A stretch of 14,371 bases of DNA from an uncultured Asticcacaulis sp. (GCA_946482045.1 CAMLPZ010000087.1:1-14371), one strand, 5' to 3'; shown: positions 1 through 8,080, counted from the first letter of the stretch. Made by a program: numbers and translations. Notes: a model not told the origin generated them from the sequence alone.

Positions 1-347
1 TGCATTATCATGCAGGTCAGCGCGACGATTCCGAGTTCTGGCGCTACTGTACCTCGATGTCCGTTCCGGATGGCCTGCAACAGCGGCTGGACCTGTTCCG
101 AAGCCGGGGGCGGATACCCGAGGAACGCGGAGAGCAGTTCAGGCTGCACAGCTGGCTGGCGGTTATGTGGGGGCAGGGCATACGGCCCAGATCTCCCGAC
201 CCGTTGACGCTTAGCCTTGACGGTGACAGCCTGTCCCGGTGGCTGGGCGATATTCGCGACGTTATTAAGAAGTGTTGCGATGTCATGCCGACGCATGAGG
301 AATTTATTGTCGGCAACTGCGCCGCCCCATTTGCCGGCCAGGTTTGA
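1..347 (+). CDS. Tryptophan halogenase-family protein, C-terminal part (5' truncated by window)
   Basis: Reading from base 3, an open frame of 114 codons runs from the window edge to TGA at 345-347. It begins HYHAGQRDDSEFWRYC, and later has a WLAVMWGQGIRPR segment and an MPTHEEFI segment near the end. I recognise this pattern as the C-terminus of the flavin-dependent tryptophan halogenase family (PrnA-like): an H-Y-x-A...RDDS-FW block, then a W-x-x-V-M-x-GQG-PR block, then a final MPTH-x-x-FI block. Such enzymes use FADH2, oxygen and halide to chlorinate or brominate an indole or similar substrate. The FAD-binding GxGxxG and the WxWxIP signature lie upstream and cannot be checked. Halogenase-family genes beside TonB-dependent receptors are familiar in Caulobacter and Xanthomonas relatives; their substrate there is mostly unclear. 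Family call is fairly firm, catalytic activity unknown. Confidence 0.82.
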   Translation, partial: HYHAGQRDDSEFWRYCTSMSVPDGLQQRLDLFRSRGRIPEERGEQFRLHSWLAVMWGQGIRPRSPDPLTLSLDGDSLSRWLGDIRDVIKKCCDVMPTHEEFIVGNCAAPFAGQV

Positions 348-406
348 GCCTGCGTTAGCGCCTGGTCGCCAATTATTCAACACGTGCGTGGTCGAGATTA
401 CCGCGC

Positions 407-426
407 GCGCCGAGACGTTTCGGCGC
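407..426 (+). terminator. Weak hairpin after the halogenase gene
   Basis: GCGCCGA (407-413) and TCGGCGC (420-426) form a 7-bp GC-rich stem with a 6-nt loop, 60 nt after the halogenase stop. The following bases (TTCCGCTT) are only partly T-rich, so this is a weak candidate terminator. Confidence 0.35.
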
Positions 427-491
427 TTCCGCTTAGGGAAGAAAAAGTCACTGATAAAAGTCTGACTATTTGCTTTCCATCTGAAAAAAAC

Positions 492-509
492 TGTGTTAGC
501 GCTATCACA
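492..509. promoter_or_regulatory. LacI-family-like operator palindrome upstream of GH3
   Basis: TGTGTTAGC/GCTATCACA is an 18-bp palindrome with 8 of 9 pairs matching (mismatch at 496/505). The central CG step and AGCGCT core are typical of LacI-family operators. From memory, the xylose-repressor (XylR) operator of Caulobacter has a very similar TAGCGCTA core. The right half, GCTATCAC (501-508), also matches 7 of 8 positions of the Caulobacter -10 consensus GCTANAWC, so a bound repressor could cover a -10 element. I found no good -35. The site is about 305 nt upstream of the GH3 start, so if it is real the mRNA has a long leader. Confidence 0.45.
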
Positions 510-814
510 ACGGCGGAAAACGCTGAGCGAGCCGGTGCCAAGACCCGGAGAGGCAAATGGGAGTACATCATGAATCCTTCGCGCTTACCGGCGCGGCATA
601 TGGCCGCTCCACCGTTTCCTTCAACGCAGTAGCAGACCGCGCGCCACTAATGGCCGGAGCGCCGAGCGCCTGACTGTGGCCTTAATGGCGGCATTCGCCG
701 CGAGACATCTACCTTTGATCGCGTGCCTGAGGGCATCGCGGGCTGCGCGACTTTGCGGCCTGGCGAACCTTTACGCCGGCTGGCATGCCGCTTTATGAAT
801 AAAAAGGACCTGAC

Positions 815-3475
815 ATGGCCTCTATCAAAAGCCGCCGTATCCGCTATCTGACGGTTGCCGTCGCCGCCGTGCTGACAAGCGCGGGCGCGTGGCAAGCGGC
901 CCACGCCCAGAACCCGCTGGAAGCGCCGGACTACCAGGACGCCACAAAGCCAGCCCAGGCGCGCGCGGCGGACCTGATCTCTCGCATGACGCTGGAAGAA
1001 AAAACAGCCCAGTTAATCAATGATGCGCCAGCGATCCCGCGCCTCAATATCCGCGAATACAACTGGTGGAACGAAGGCCTGCACGGCGTGGCCGGGGCCG
1101 GTTACGCCACCGTCTTCCCGCAGGCGGTCGGGCTGGCCGCGACCTTCGACGAGGAACTGATCCACGACGTAGCCGATACCATCGGGGTCGAATTTCGCGC
1201 CAAGCACGTGGAAAGCCGCCATCGCTTCGGCGGTTCGGACTGGTTCCGGGGGCTGACCGTGTGGTCGCCCAATATCAACATCTTTCGTGATCCGCGTTGG
1301 GGCCGGGGCCAGGAGACCTTCGGCGAAGACCCGTATCTGACGGCGCGCATTGGTGTGGCTTTCGTCAAGGGGCTCCAGGGCGAAGATCCCGTCTATTACC
1401 GCACCGTCGCCACGCCCAAACACTATGCCGTCCACTCGGGCCCCGAAGCCGGACGCCACCGCGACAATGTCAATCCGTCGCGCTACGATCTCGAAGACAC
1501 CTATCTGCCGGCCTTCCGCGCCACGATTACCGAAGGCAAGGCGGTCTCGATCATGTGCGCCTATAACGCCATAGACGGCGTGCCCGCCTGCGCCAACGAG
1601 GACCTTCTGGTCAAACACCTGCGCAAGGACTGGGGCTTTGACGGCTTCGTCGTGTCCGACTGCGACGCCGTCGGCGACATCTACTACAAGACTTCGCACC
1701 ATTATAAGGCGACGCCGGAGGAGGGCGTGACGGCTGCCTACATGGCCGGGACCGACCTGATCTGCGGCAACGCCAATGAAGCCGATCACCTGACCAGCGC
1801 CGTCCGTAAGGGTTTGCTGTCTGAAAAGACGCTCGACACGGCGCTTGTGCGCTTGTTCACCGCCCGCTTCAAGCTGGGGCAGTTCGATCCACCCGCCAAG
1901 GTCTTCCCTGAGATCACGGCGGACGACTACGACACCCAGGCCAACCGCGACCTGTCGCAGCGCGTCGCTGAAGCCGCCATGGTGCTGTTGAAGAACGACG
2001 GCCTCCTGCCGCTCAAGACTGAACCGCGCACCATCGCGGTTATCGGACCAAACGCAGATTCCCTCGACTCGCTCGTCGGCAACTACAACGGTGAGCCATC
2101 GCATCCGGTGACGATTCTGGCCGGTATCCGCGCCCGCTTTCCCAATGCCACGGTCCGTTACGCCCAGGGCTCCGGCCTGATCGATCCCGCCTTGGCGCCG
2201 GTGCCGGACGAGGCCTTGTGCCGTGACGCGGCTTGCGCCGAAAAGGGCGTGAATACCAGCCATTTCGCGTCCAGCGAGATGACCGGCACGGCTCAGAAAA
2301 CCACAGCTGATGCAGGCATCCGTCAATCCTGGAAGGGCGAGCAGCGCAGTGGCGCGGTGCGCTATGATGGCTACCTGACGGCGCCTGAAACCGGGGAATA
2401 TCGTTTCCGTTATGACGCCAACGGTGGTTATCGCATTTGGGTTAACGACAAGCTGATCGTCGACGCGTGGCGCGTCGACTGGCGGCCCTCGATCGCGACC
2501 GGGACCGCCCGTCTTGAGGCGGGGAGCCGGAACTTTATCCGTGTCGAATCCTTCCAGCGTCAGGCGAGCGGCGATGAAAAGCTGCTCTGGAGCCTGCCGT
2601 CCGACGTGGGCGCACGGGACGCCGTGGCGGCCGCGAAGGATGCCGACCTGGTTGTGTTTGCCGCCGGCCTGTCCCAACGGGTCGAAGGCGAGGAAATGCG
2701 CGTCGAAACGCCCGGTTTTTCCGGTGGCGACCGCACCAGCCTCGACCTGCCGCCCGTCCAGCAGAAGGTGCTGGAGTAGGTCACAGCCACCGGCAAACCT
2801 GTTGTCCTGGTCCTGGTTAATGGCTCGGCACTCAGCGTCAACTGGGCGGACAGAAACGTCCCGGCCATCATTGAAGCCTGGTATCCGGGCGGGCAGGGTG
2901 GTGCGGCCGTGGCGCGTCTTATCGCGGGTGACTACAGCCCCGCTGGCCGTCTACCGGTCACCTTCTACCGTTCGGCCGATCAGCTGCCCGCCTTTAGCGA
3001 ATACAACATGAAGGGGCGCACCTACCGCTATTTCAAGGGCGAGGTGCTGTATCCCTTCGGCTATGGTCTGTCCTACACGACCTTCAAGTATAGCCCGGCA
3101 AAGCTGTCGGCAGCGACCGTGCCGGGCGATGGCCAGGTGACGATATCGGCCGACATCACCAATACCGGCCGCATCGACAGCGATGAGGTCGTGCAGCTTT
3201 ATGTCAGCCACCCTGGCCAGAAGACCGCGCCCGTTCGCGCACTGACGCGCTTCGACCGCATCCACCTGAAGGCCGGCGAGACGAAGACCGTCACTTTCAC
3301 GCTCGATAGCCGCGCGCTGTCCACCGTCAACGCCGACGGTTCGCGCTCGGTTAAGGCCGGCAAGGTCGCGCTCTGGCTGGGCGGCGGCCAACCGTCGGCC
3401 CGCAAAGGATTGACCCCGGCAGCGGGGGGCACGGCGTCTTTGACCGTCACGTCGACATACACGCTGGAACCATAA
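815..3475 (+). pseudogene. Exported GH3 beta-xylosidase/beta-glucosidase with PA14 and Fn3-like domains, interrupted by an in-frame stop
   Basis: The full frame is 887 codons including the final stop, with TAG at codon 655. Residues 1-31 look like a Sec signal peptide ending AHA|Q, so the enzyme is periplasmic or exported. The GH3 TIM barrel (about 40-350) carries the VVSDCDA block with the nucleophile at Asp282. The alpha/beta sandwich starts near 390 and is interrupted by a PA14 carbohydrate-binding insert (about 475-600). VEGEEM (623-628), followed by FSGGDRTSLDLP, probably holds the acid/base Glu. After the stop the same frame continues with typical GH3 sequence (GKPVVLVLVNGSAL) and a C-terminal Fn3-like domain (about 780-861). 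The family removes terminal beta-xylosyl or glucosyl units; xylosidase is favoured by the neighbours. The start at 815 follows AAGGA (804-808) with a 6-nt gap. As read, translation stops after 654 residues, without the end of the sandwich and the Fn3 domain, so activity is doubtful unless the stop is an error or is read through. Confidence 0.88.
2777..2779 (+). other. In-frame amber codon (TAG) inside the GH3 gene
   Basis: The codon order is ...GTG CTG GAG TAG GTC ACA GCC..., reading V-L-E-stop-V-T-A. Family sequence continues in the same frame on both sides with no shift, so a single substitution explains it; CAG (Gln) or GAG (Glu) are likely ancestral codons. The first open frame is 815-2779. 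The rest could be translated alone only from an internal start such as GTG at 2909, in the middle of the sandwich domain and without a convincing Shine-Dalgarno. Confidence 0.85.
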
Positions 3476-3500
3476 ACATATAAAAAGAGACGAGGAATAC

Positions 3501-4460
3501 ATGACTCCGAAGACCCAGACCCGGCCCGCGCGCGGCCTTATCCGGTCGGCCACGACGGCGCTGGCGACAGCCCTGCTGATGCTGGCTTGTGCCGCCACGG
3601 CCATGGCGCAGGACGACACCATGAAGCCGATCGACATCCCGGCCCAGCCTAATGCCATCGTGCTGAACACCGGCCCGTTGCCGGGCGCGACGGCAAAGGA
3701 GTCCTGGCATACGCAATACGGCAGTTTCTTTGCCCGCAACGTCACGGTGGCGACGCTGACGCCCTTCCTGCCTGACCCGGCAAAGGCCACAGGCGCGGCC
3801 GTCATCGTCGCACCCGGCGGCGGCTTCCGGACCCTGTCGATGAACAATGAGGGCTGGGATGTCGCCAAGGCCTTGGCGGACAAGGGAGTTGCCGCTTTTG
3901 TTCTGAAGTACCGCCTGAACCCGACGCCCGAAGACATGCCTGCCTTTGAAAAGTCGATGACCGAGATGTTCTCCGGTGGCGCCCGCCGTCCACCGGCAAC
4001 ACAGGATCCATCGGTCGCGCTGGCGCCCCAGATCGCCGATGCCCGCGCGGCCTTCGCGCTGGTCCGTTCGCGCGCAAAGGAATGGCACGTCGACGCGGAC
4101 CGCATCGGCATGATCGGCTTTTCCGCCGGCGCCATGCTGACGCTCTCCACTACCCTGCATGGCCAGGACGCAAAGCCCGCCTTCATCGCCGACATCTATG
4201 GGCCGCTCGCGCCGGTAGAGGTGCCGGCCGACGCGCCTCCGCTCTTTATTGCGTTGGCGGCTGACGATCCATTCTTTGCCAATGCCGGTTATGGCCTGAT
4301 CGACAACTGGCGCGCTGCCAAGCGCCCGGTAGAGTTCCATCTGTATGAACAGGGCGGCCACGGCTTCGGCATGTATCCGAAAGAAACGACGAGCACAGGC
4401 TGGTTCGACGCCTACGTCCGCTGGCTGGGCATGCACGGCTACCTGAAGCCAAAGGGGTAA
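3501..4460 (+). CDS. Exported alpha/beta-hydrolase, probable carbohydrate (acetyl-xylan) esterase
   Basis: This 319-residue protein probably removes acetyl (or other ester) groups from xylan fragments in the periplasm. Residues 1-36 form a long signal peptide ending AMA|Q. The mature part is an alpha/beta-hydrolase: an APGGGF oxyanion-hole motif (104-109, in place of HGGGF), the nucleophile elbow GFSAG with Ser208, an acidic residue in AADDPF (Asp255 or Asp256), and His287 in GGHGFGM. This order and spacing match the BD-FAE/AxeA-like esterases (COG0657 type) often found in xylan loci. The start follows GAGGA (3492-3496). The gene lies 25 nt after the GH3 stop, so co-transcription is likely. 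Substrate is inferred from context; a feruloyl or glucuronoyl esterase or another acyl hydrolase is possible. Confidence 0.82.
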   Translation: MTPKTQTRPARGLIRSATTALATALLMLACAATAMAQDDTMKPIDIPAQPNAIVLNTGPLPGATAKESWHTQYGSFFARNVTVATLTPFLPDPAKATGAAVIVAPGGGFRTLSMNNEGWDVAKALADKGVAAFVLKYRLNPTPEDMPAFEKSMTEMFSGGARRPPATQDPSVALAPQIADARAAFALVRSRAKEWHVDADRIGMIGFSAGAMLTLSTTLHGQDAKPAFIADIYGPLAPVEVPADAPPLFIALAADDPFFANAGYGLIDNWRAAKRPVEFHLYEQGGHGFGMYPKETTSTGWFDAYVRWLGMHGYLKPKG

Positions 4461-4502
4461 TGCACAAGCATTTCCCGGCGAGGTGAACACTGCTCGCCGT
4501 TA

Positions 4503-4604
4503 GAGCGATATGGCGAAAAGTGTGAAGCGGTTTTCGCTTTAAATATCGCGCCAAAACAAAAACTTAGATCGGTATGATATTTCACCTAAAATCATACCGA
4601 TCTA
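4503..4604 (+). repeat. Composite palindromic repeat, copy A (two hairpins)
   Basis: Hairpin 1 pairs GCGATAT (4505-4511) with ATATCGC (4543-4549), and inside it GCGAAAA (4513-4519) with TTTTCGC (4531-4537). Hairpin 2 is a perfect 14-bp inverted repeat, TAGATCGGTATGAT (4565-4578) with ATCATACCGATCTA (4591-4604), with a 12-nt loop. The two are joined by an AAAACAAAAAC linker. A related copy lies inverted at 12579-12679. The AAAAGTGTG-AGCGGTTTT loop is reminiscent of the RIME-type intergenic palindromes of rhizobia and other alphaproteobacteria; this is from memory, not a search. Confidence 0.8.
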
Positions 4605-4614
4605 GGAATGCACG

Positions 4615-4676
4615 ACACAATGACCGAAAGCGCTGCTCGCTTCATTGAAGCAAGCAGCGCTTTCTGCGTTTTGTGT
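4615..4676 (+). terminator. Long imperfect hairpin, possible transcription terminator of the GH3-esterase operon
   Basis: GAAAGCGCTGCT (4626-4637) pairs perfectly with AGCAGCGCTTTC (4653-4664). After one C/A mismatch, GCTTC (4639-4643) pairs with GAAGC (4647-4651) around an ATT loop. An outer ACACAA/TTGTGT pairing (4615-4620 with 4671-4676) extends the structure across an internal loop. The run after the main stem is only TGCGTTTT, so a Rho-independent role is possible but not clear. Confidence 0.5.
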
Positions 4677-4771
4677 GCCGGAAGACTGATGGAACAATAA
4701 TGCTATATCGTGAAAAAATGGAATATATGATGTTCCGCTGCTACACATGCTTCAAACCCAGTGCTATGCTC

Positions 4772-4792
4772 ACCGGAGCATTTCCGGTTTTT
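4772..4792 (+). terminator. Small terminator-like hairpin with U-run
   Basis: ACCGGA (4772-4777) and TCCGGT (4783-4788) enclose a 5-nt loop, and a run of five T follows (4788-4792). The stem is short for a full terminator. An alternative pairing, ATGCT (4766-4770) with AGCAT (4777-4781), would exclude it, and an outer GCTTCAAA/TTTGAAGC pair (4749-4756 with 4790-4797) encloses both. Confidence 0.4.
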
Positions 4793-5099
4793 GAAGCGAA
4801 GCATTGAAAATACTCCGCTTTAATATGAAAATTGTAAAGAACTAATACGATTTAATTGCCTTAGCGCGGGCCTTGTGGCGCTGTCATGGGTTGCGCCTCT
4901 GTCGTGGCGCGGCCGCCCCTTTAATCCGCCCGTAAAGATCGCGATCCATTCTTGAGGCGGGGATTGCATAAACAATTGAAATTTAACGGTTATTTTTATC
5001 GACGTGTCGGTGGGCTCTTCCTGCTGCTAATTGGATTGTAAGGGTGCCGCTGCATTTTTTAATCAGATTATAAAAAATATATTTGTCCATTAAATAATA

Positions 5100-5110
5100 T
5101 TGTCCTACAA
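5100..5110. promoter_or_regulatory. Candidate GntR/FadR-type operator upstream of the first receptor
   Basis: TTGTCCTACAA fits the T-N-G-T-N3-A-C-N-A form reported for FadR-subfamily GntR operators, with perfect TTGT/ACAA arms. A partial direct copy of the left half (TTGTCC) starts 16 nt upstream at 5084. It lies 56 nt before the receptor start, a sensible place for a repressor site. An 11-bp pattern arises easily by chance, and I found no equally good site beside the second receptor. Confidence 0.3.
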
Positions 5111-5166
5111 ATCGGGCAACGTGCGTCGGACGTAAGCCACGCCAAAAAAAATTTCGGAGGAAACAA

Positions 5167-7947
5167 ATGAAGCTAAAGTTCCAATTGCTGCTGTCTGCCT
5201 CTGTGCTGCTTGTGGCGACGCACGGAGCCGCCTTTGCGCAATCGTCACCCGCCGCGCCTGCGCAGGCGGATAACGCTCAGGCTGATGCCGACCAGGACCC
5301 TGAGGCGATCGTCGTTAAGGGCTACCGCGCCAGTCTCCGATCGGCGCAGCAAATCAAGCGCCGTTCGGATGCGATTCTCGATGCGGTTGTCGCTGAAGAT
5401 ATTGGCAAGCTGCCCGACAACAATGCGTCCGAATCGCTGGCGCGCCTCCCGGGCATCCAGATTTCGCGCGGCAGTGACGAAGGCAGTGGCGTTCTGGTGC
5501 GCGGACTTCCGGATGTCGCCACGACGGTCAATGGCCGGGACATTTCGACAGCCGAACTGCGCCGTGTGCAGCTTCAGGATTTCCCGTCAGGCGCGCTCGC
5601 CGGCATGGAGGTCTACAAGTCCGCGACGGCCGATCTGCTTGATCCGGGCTTGGCGGGTCTCGTCAATGTGCGCACGCGCCGGCCTTTCGACTTCAAGGGC
5701 TTTGAAGTCCATGGCGCCATTCGCGAGACCTACAACGACCAGAACGGCAAGTTCAACACCAACGGCAATATCCTGTTCACAGACCGCTGGTCGACGAACC
5801 TGGGGGAATTCGGCGCGCTTTTGAACCTGTCCTATACCGAGCAGACCTACCGCAATGCCGTCCGCTGGGCGGATGGCTGGATCACCCAGCCTGACAACGG
5901 CGTTGTCGTTCAGCCGTCGTCGGTGGGCAACAGCTTCTGGTTCCCGGGGGCAATCGGTGTCTACAATGACAGCGGCCATCGTTGGCGTCCGTCCGCCAAT
6001 GCGACCTTGCAGTGGCGCGTGAACGACAATGTCGAACTTTATGCCGACCTGCTGTGGCAGGCCTACCGGGCCACGCACGAGAACGACTGGGGCCGCGTCC
6101 CATTGAAGGAGGGGGCGCCTACGCTCAGCAATGTGGTTCTGCAGGACGGAACCGACATGGCGTTGAGCTTTACCAAGACCGGTGGAAATCGGCCTGAGTT
6201 CTACCGTTCGACCTCAGCTGACCGGACGGATACACAGCAGATCGCGGTCGGCGGCTCCTACACCAATGGCCGCCTGAAGTTTTCGACGGACGTGGCCTAT
6301 ACGAACAGCTTGTATGCCAACGATTCGTGGAGTCTGGATTCGGCCCTGAAGACTGCGCCGGTGGTCGAGGTAAACTTTGAAACCGACGGCGGGGTGGCCT
6401 TCAGTGCACCGGGGTTGGATGTTTCGGACCCTGCCAACTACATCTGGCGCGGCTATTACGAGAGCGTCTACAAGGTGGGCGGCAACGGTATACAGTTGCG
6501 GGGTGATGTGGTGTTCGATGCCGACTGGGGTATCGTGAAGACGATCAAGGCTGGTCTGCGCTTTACCGACCGCAATGCCTTCCTCCGCCGCAACGACCGG
6601 TACGCCTGGACCATGCCGCTGGAGATAGCGCTGTCCAGCGTTCCAGCGGGCGAATTGTCACTGACGCAAGACACCTTCCGAGGGGACGCGCAAGGCTTCC
6701 GGAACTGGTTGATGCCGTCGCGGGAAGGTATCGTCGATAATCGCGCTGACCTTCTGGACTTTACGCGGACTGCTCTACAGCAACTCGTTGCTCTGAATCC
6801 AACGGATCAAGGCTGGAAAAACACGCTCGCGGCGTTCCAGCCGGAGGTCACGCCGTATAATCCGCTTCGTGGCTTCAAAGCCCGTGAAGAGACGCGTACC
6901 GGCTATGCCCAGGCACATTACGATTCCACGCTTTTCAACGTGCCAGTCGATGGCGATGTCGGGGTTCGCGTCGTCAACACGCTCGGTCACTACAGTGGTA
7001 TCTCGAGCGTCACCTGGAATGGTGTAACCGAATCCCTGCCTCGGAATATCACGCAGGATTACACCGACGTGCTGCCGAATGTCAGCATGCGTTTGCGCCC
7101 AACCGACCAGATACAGCTTCGTCTTGCGGTCACCAAGACACGTACGCGTCCGGATTTCGGCCAGCTCAATCCGGCATTGTCGATTTCGCAATACGTGCCG
7201 ACGGGAACGCCAGACCCGGAAGCTGCTGACGCTTACGGTTCGGCAGGCAATCCCGACCTCAAGCCTTTGACATCGACGAATTACGACGCGACCTTCGAGT
7301 ATTATTTCTCTGGAAATGGATCGGCCAGCGTCGCTGTCTTCTATCGGGATCTGTTCGGCTTTATCAGCAACTATACACGGCGCGTCCAGGACCCGGTGTA
7401 CGGCGAGATCGAGGTGTCGCGTCCCGAAAACGCCGGGGAGGGCAAGATCAAGGGCATCGAGGTCAGCGGACAGACCTTCTTCGACTTCCTGCCGGGGGCG
7501 TGGAGCGGTCTTGGGGTGCAGGCGAACGTCACCTACATCGATGCCTACAATCGCCTGCCGGCTACTCTGGCCGTAGGCGCGACCCCGCCGCCGTTCGTGA
7601 AGATTCCGGGCGTGTCCAACTGGAGCTACAATTTCGCGCTGTTCTATGAAAAGGACAAGATCTCGACGCGCCTGTCCCTCAATGGCCGGTCACGCTGGAT
7701 CAACTGGTATGACGATTCGCGGCGAATCGGCGCCTTTACAGGCGAGGGCACGGAGTCGGTGCAACGTCTCGACTACTCGCTGAACTATTCGCCGAACGAC
7801 AATGTTACGATCAACTTCGATGTTTCGAACATCCTGGCTGAACCGTTTCATAACTTCAGGGAGTTTCAGCCCGGCAAGCAGTTCACGCGCGATATCCGTG
7901 ACGAAGGCCGCTACTATGGTCTGTCCCTGCGCTTCAAATACAATTGA
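5167..7947 (+). CDS. TonB-dependent receptor 1 (Xanthomonas/Caulobacter-type), probable oligosaccharide importer
   Basis: This 926-residue outer-membrane protein is expected to import a ligand, probably xylan-derived oligosaccharides, using energy from TonB-ExbBD. The signal peptide ends AFA|Q at residue 24. A TonB-box-like stretch EAIVVKG is at 46-52. The plug follows, with AEDIGKLPDNNASESLARLPGI and a VLVRGLPD segment, which I associate with the TonB-Xanth-Caul subfamily (TIGR01782). The rest is beta-barrel, ending in the aromatic-rich YYGLSLRFKYN expected for a last outer-membrane strand. The protein has no cysteine. GGAGG (5156-5160) sits 6 nt before the ATG. The gene is apparently alone in its transcript, since a strong terminator follows at 7997-8029. 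Substrate is inferred from neighbours only. Confidence 0.92.
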   Translation: MKLKFQLLLSASVLLVATHGAAFAQSSPAAPAQADNAQADADQDPEAIVVKGYRASLRSAQQIKRRSDAILDAVVAEDIGKLPDNNASESLARLPGIQISRGSDEGSGVLVRGLPDVATTVNGRDISTAELRRVQLQDFPSGALAGMEVYKSATADLLDPGLAGLVNVRTRRPFDFKGFEVHGAIRETYNDQNGKFNTNGNILFTDRWSTNLGEFGALLNLSYTEQTYRNAVRWADGWITQPDNGVVVQPSSVGNSFWFPGAIGVYNDSGHRWRPSANATLQWRVNDNVELYADLLWQAYRATHENDWGRVPLKEGAPTLSNVVLQDGTDMALSFTKTGGNRPEFYRSTSADRTDTQQIAVGGSYTNGRLKFSTDVAYTNSLYANDSWSLDSALKTAPVVEVNFETDGGVAFSAPGLDVSDPANYIWRGYYESVYKVGGNGIQLRGDVVFDADWGIVKTIKAGLRFTDRNAFLRRNDRYAWTMPLEIALSSVPAGELSLTQDTFRGDAQGFRNWLMPSREGIVDNRADLLDFTRTALQQLVALNPTDQGWKNTLAAFQPEVTPYNPLRGFKAREETRTGYAQAHYDSTLFNVPVDGDVGVRVVNTLGHYSGISSVTWNGVTESLPRNITQDYTDVLPNVSMRLRPTDQIQLRLAVTKTRTRPDFGQLNPALSISQYVPTGTPDPEAADAYGSAGNPDLKPLTSTNYDATFEYYFSGNGSASVAVFYRDLFGFISNYTRRVQDPVYGEIEVSRPENAGEGKIKGIEVSGQTFFDFLPGAWSGLGVQANVTYIDAYNRLPATLAVGATPPPFVKIPGVSNWSYNFALFYEKDKISTRLSLNGRSRWINWYDDSRRIGAFTGEGTESVQRLDYSLNYSPNDNVTINFDVSNILAEPFHNFREFQPGKQFTRDIRDEGRYYGLSLRFKYN

Positions 7948-7996
7948 TCAGGGCGGAGGCCGTTATCGCGCCACCGTTTGCACACTTCACTGCCCA

Positions 7997-8029
7997 GGGG
8001 AGCGCATGAGCGTGGCGCTCCCCCTTTTT
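7997..8029 (+). terminator. Intrinsic terminator of receptor 1
   Basis: GGGGAGCGC (7997-8005) pairs perfectly with GCGCTCCCC (8015-8023) around a 9-nt loop, followed by C and five T (8025-8029). This is a textbook Rho-independent terminator on the plus strand, 49 nt after the receptor stop. On the minus strand there is no T-run, so it does not serve the converging regulator gene. Confidence 0.88.
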
Positions 8030-8039
8030 GACCGGCATG

Positions 8040-8063
8040 GGCGCAATGCAGTTTGTTTGCGCC
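8040..8063 (-). terminator. Possible hairpin end of the GntR regulator transcript
   Basis: GGCGCAA (8040-8046) and TTGCGCC (8057-8063) form a 7-bp stem with a 10-nt loop, 17 nt beyond the regulator stop on the minus strand. No T-run follows on that strand, so the role is uncertain. Confidence 0.25.
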
Positions 8064-8080
8064 GTCATGCGTTGCACAGT

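Larger units (their letters stand above)
348..814. other. 467-nt intergenic region upstream of the GH3 gene
   Basis: I see no convincing gene here. It holds the hairpin at 407-426, the operator-like palindrome at 492-509, and a possible 20-codon reading frame at 570-632 (ATG at 570, TAG at 630-632). That small frame is preceded by GGGAG at 559-563 but has no recognisable product. The stretch 633-800 shows only short GC-rich inverted words. The Shine-Dalgarno for the GH3 gene (AAGGA, 804-808) is at its end. Confidence 0.6.
4461..5166. other. 706-nt intergenic region, AT-rich and hairpin-dense
   Basis: No convincing gene. From left to right it has a two-part palindromic repeat (4503-4604), a long imperfect hairpin (4615-4676), a small hairpin followed by T5 (4772-4792), a GC-richer patch (about 4858-4940), and an AT-rich leader up to the receptor start, with a GntR-type palindrome candidate at 5100-5110. 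The promoter of the first receptor is probably here, but I cannot place -35/-10 boxes with confidence. Confidence 0.6.

Noticed and set aside
1013..2677. A 554-codon open frame on the minus strand inside the GH3 gene
   Set aside because: It is antisense to a gene with clear GH3 motifs, and its translation shows no family resemblance. High GC at third positions commonly opens such frames.
2951..4490. Long minus-strand open frames across the GH3 end and the esterase
   Set aside because: They overlap two recognisable plus-strand genes and lack domain motifs and sensible start signals.
4503..4680. A CRISPR array or an insertion-sequence end
   Set aside because: There is no regular repeat-spacer pattern, no transposase and no target-site duplication. 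The structures are isolated palindromes.
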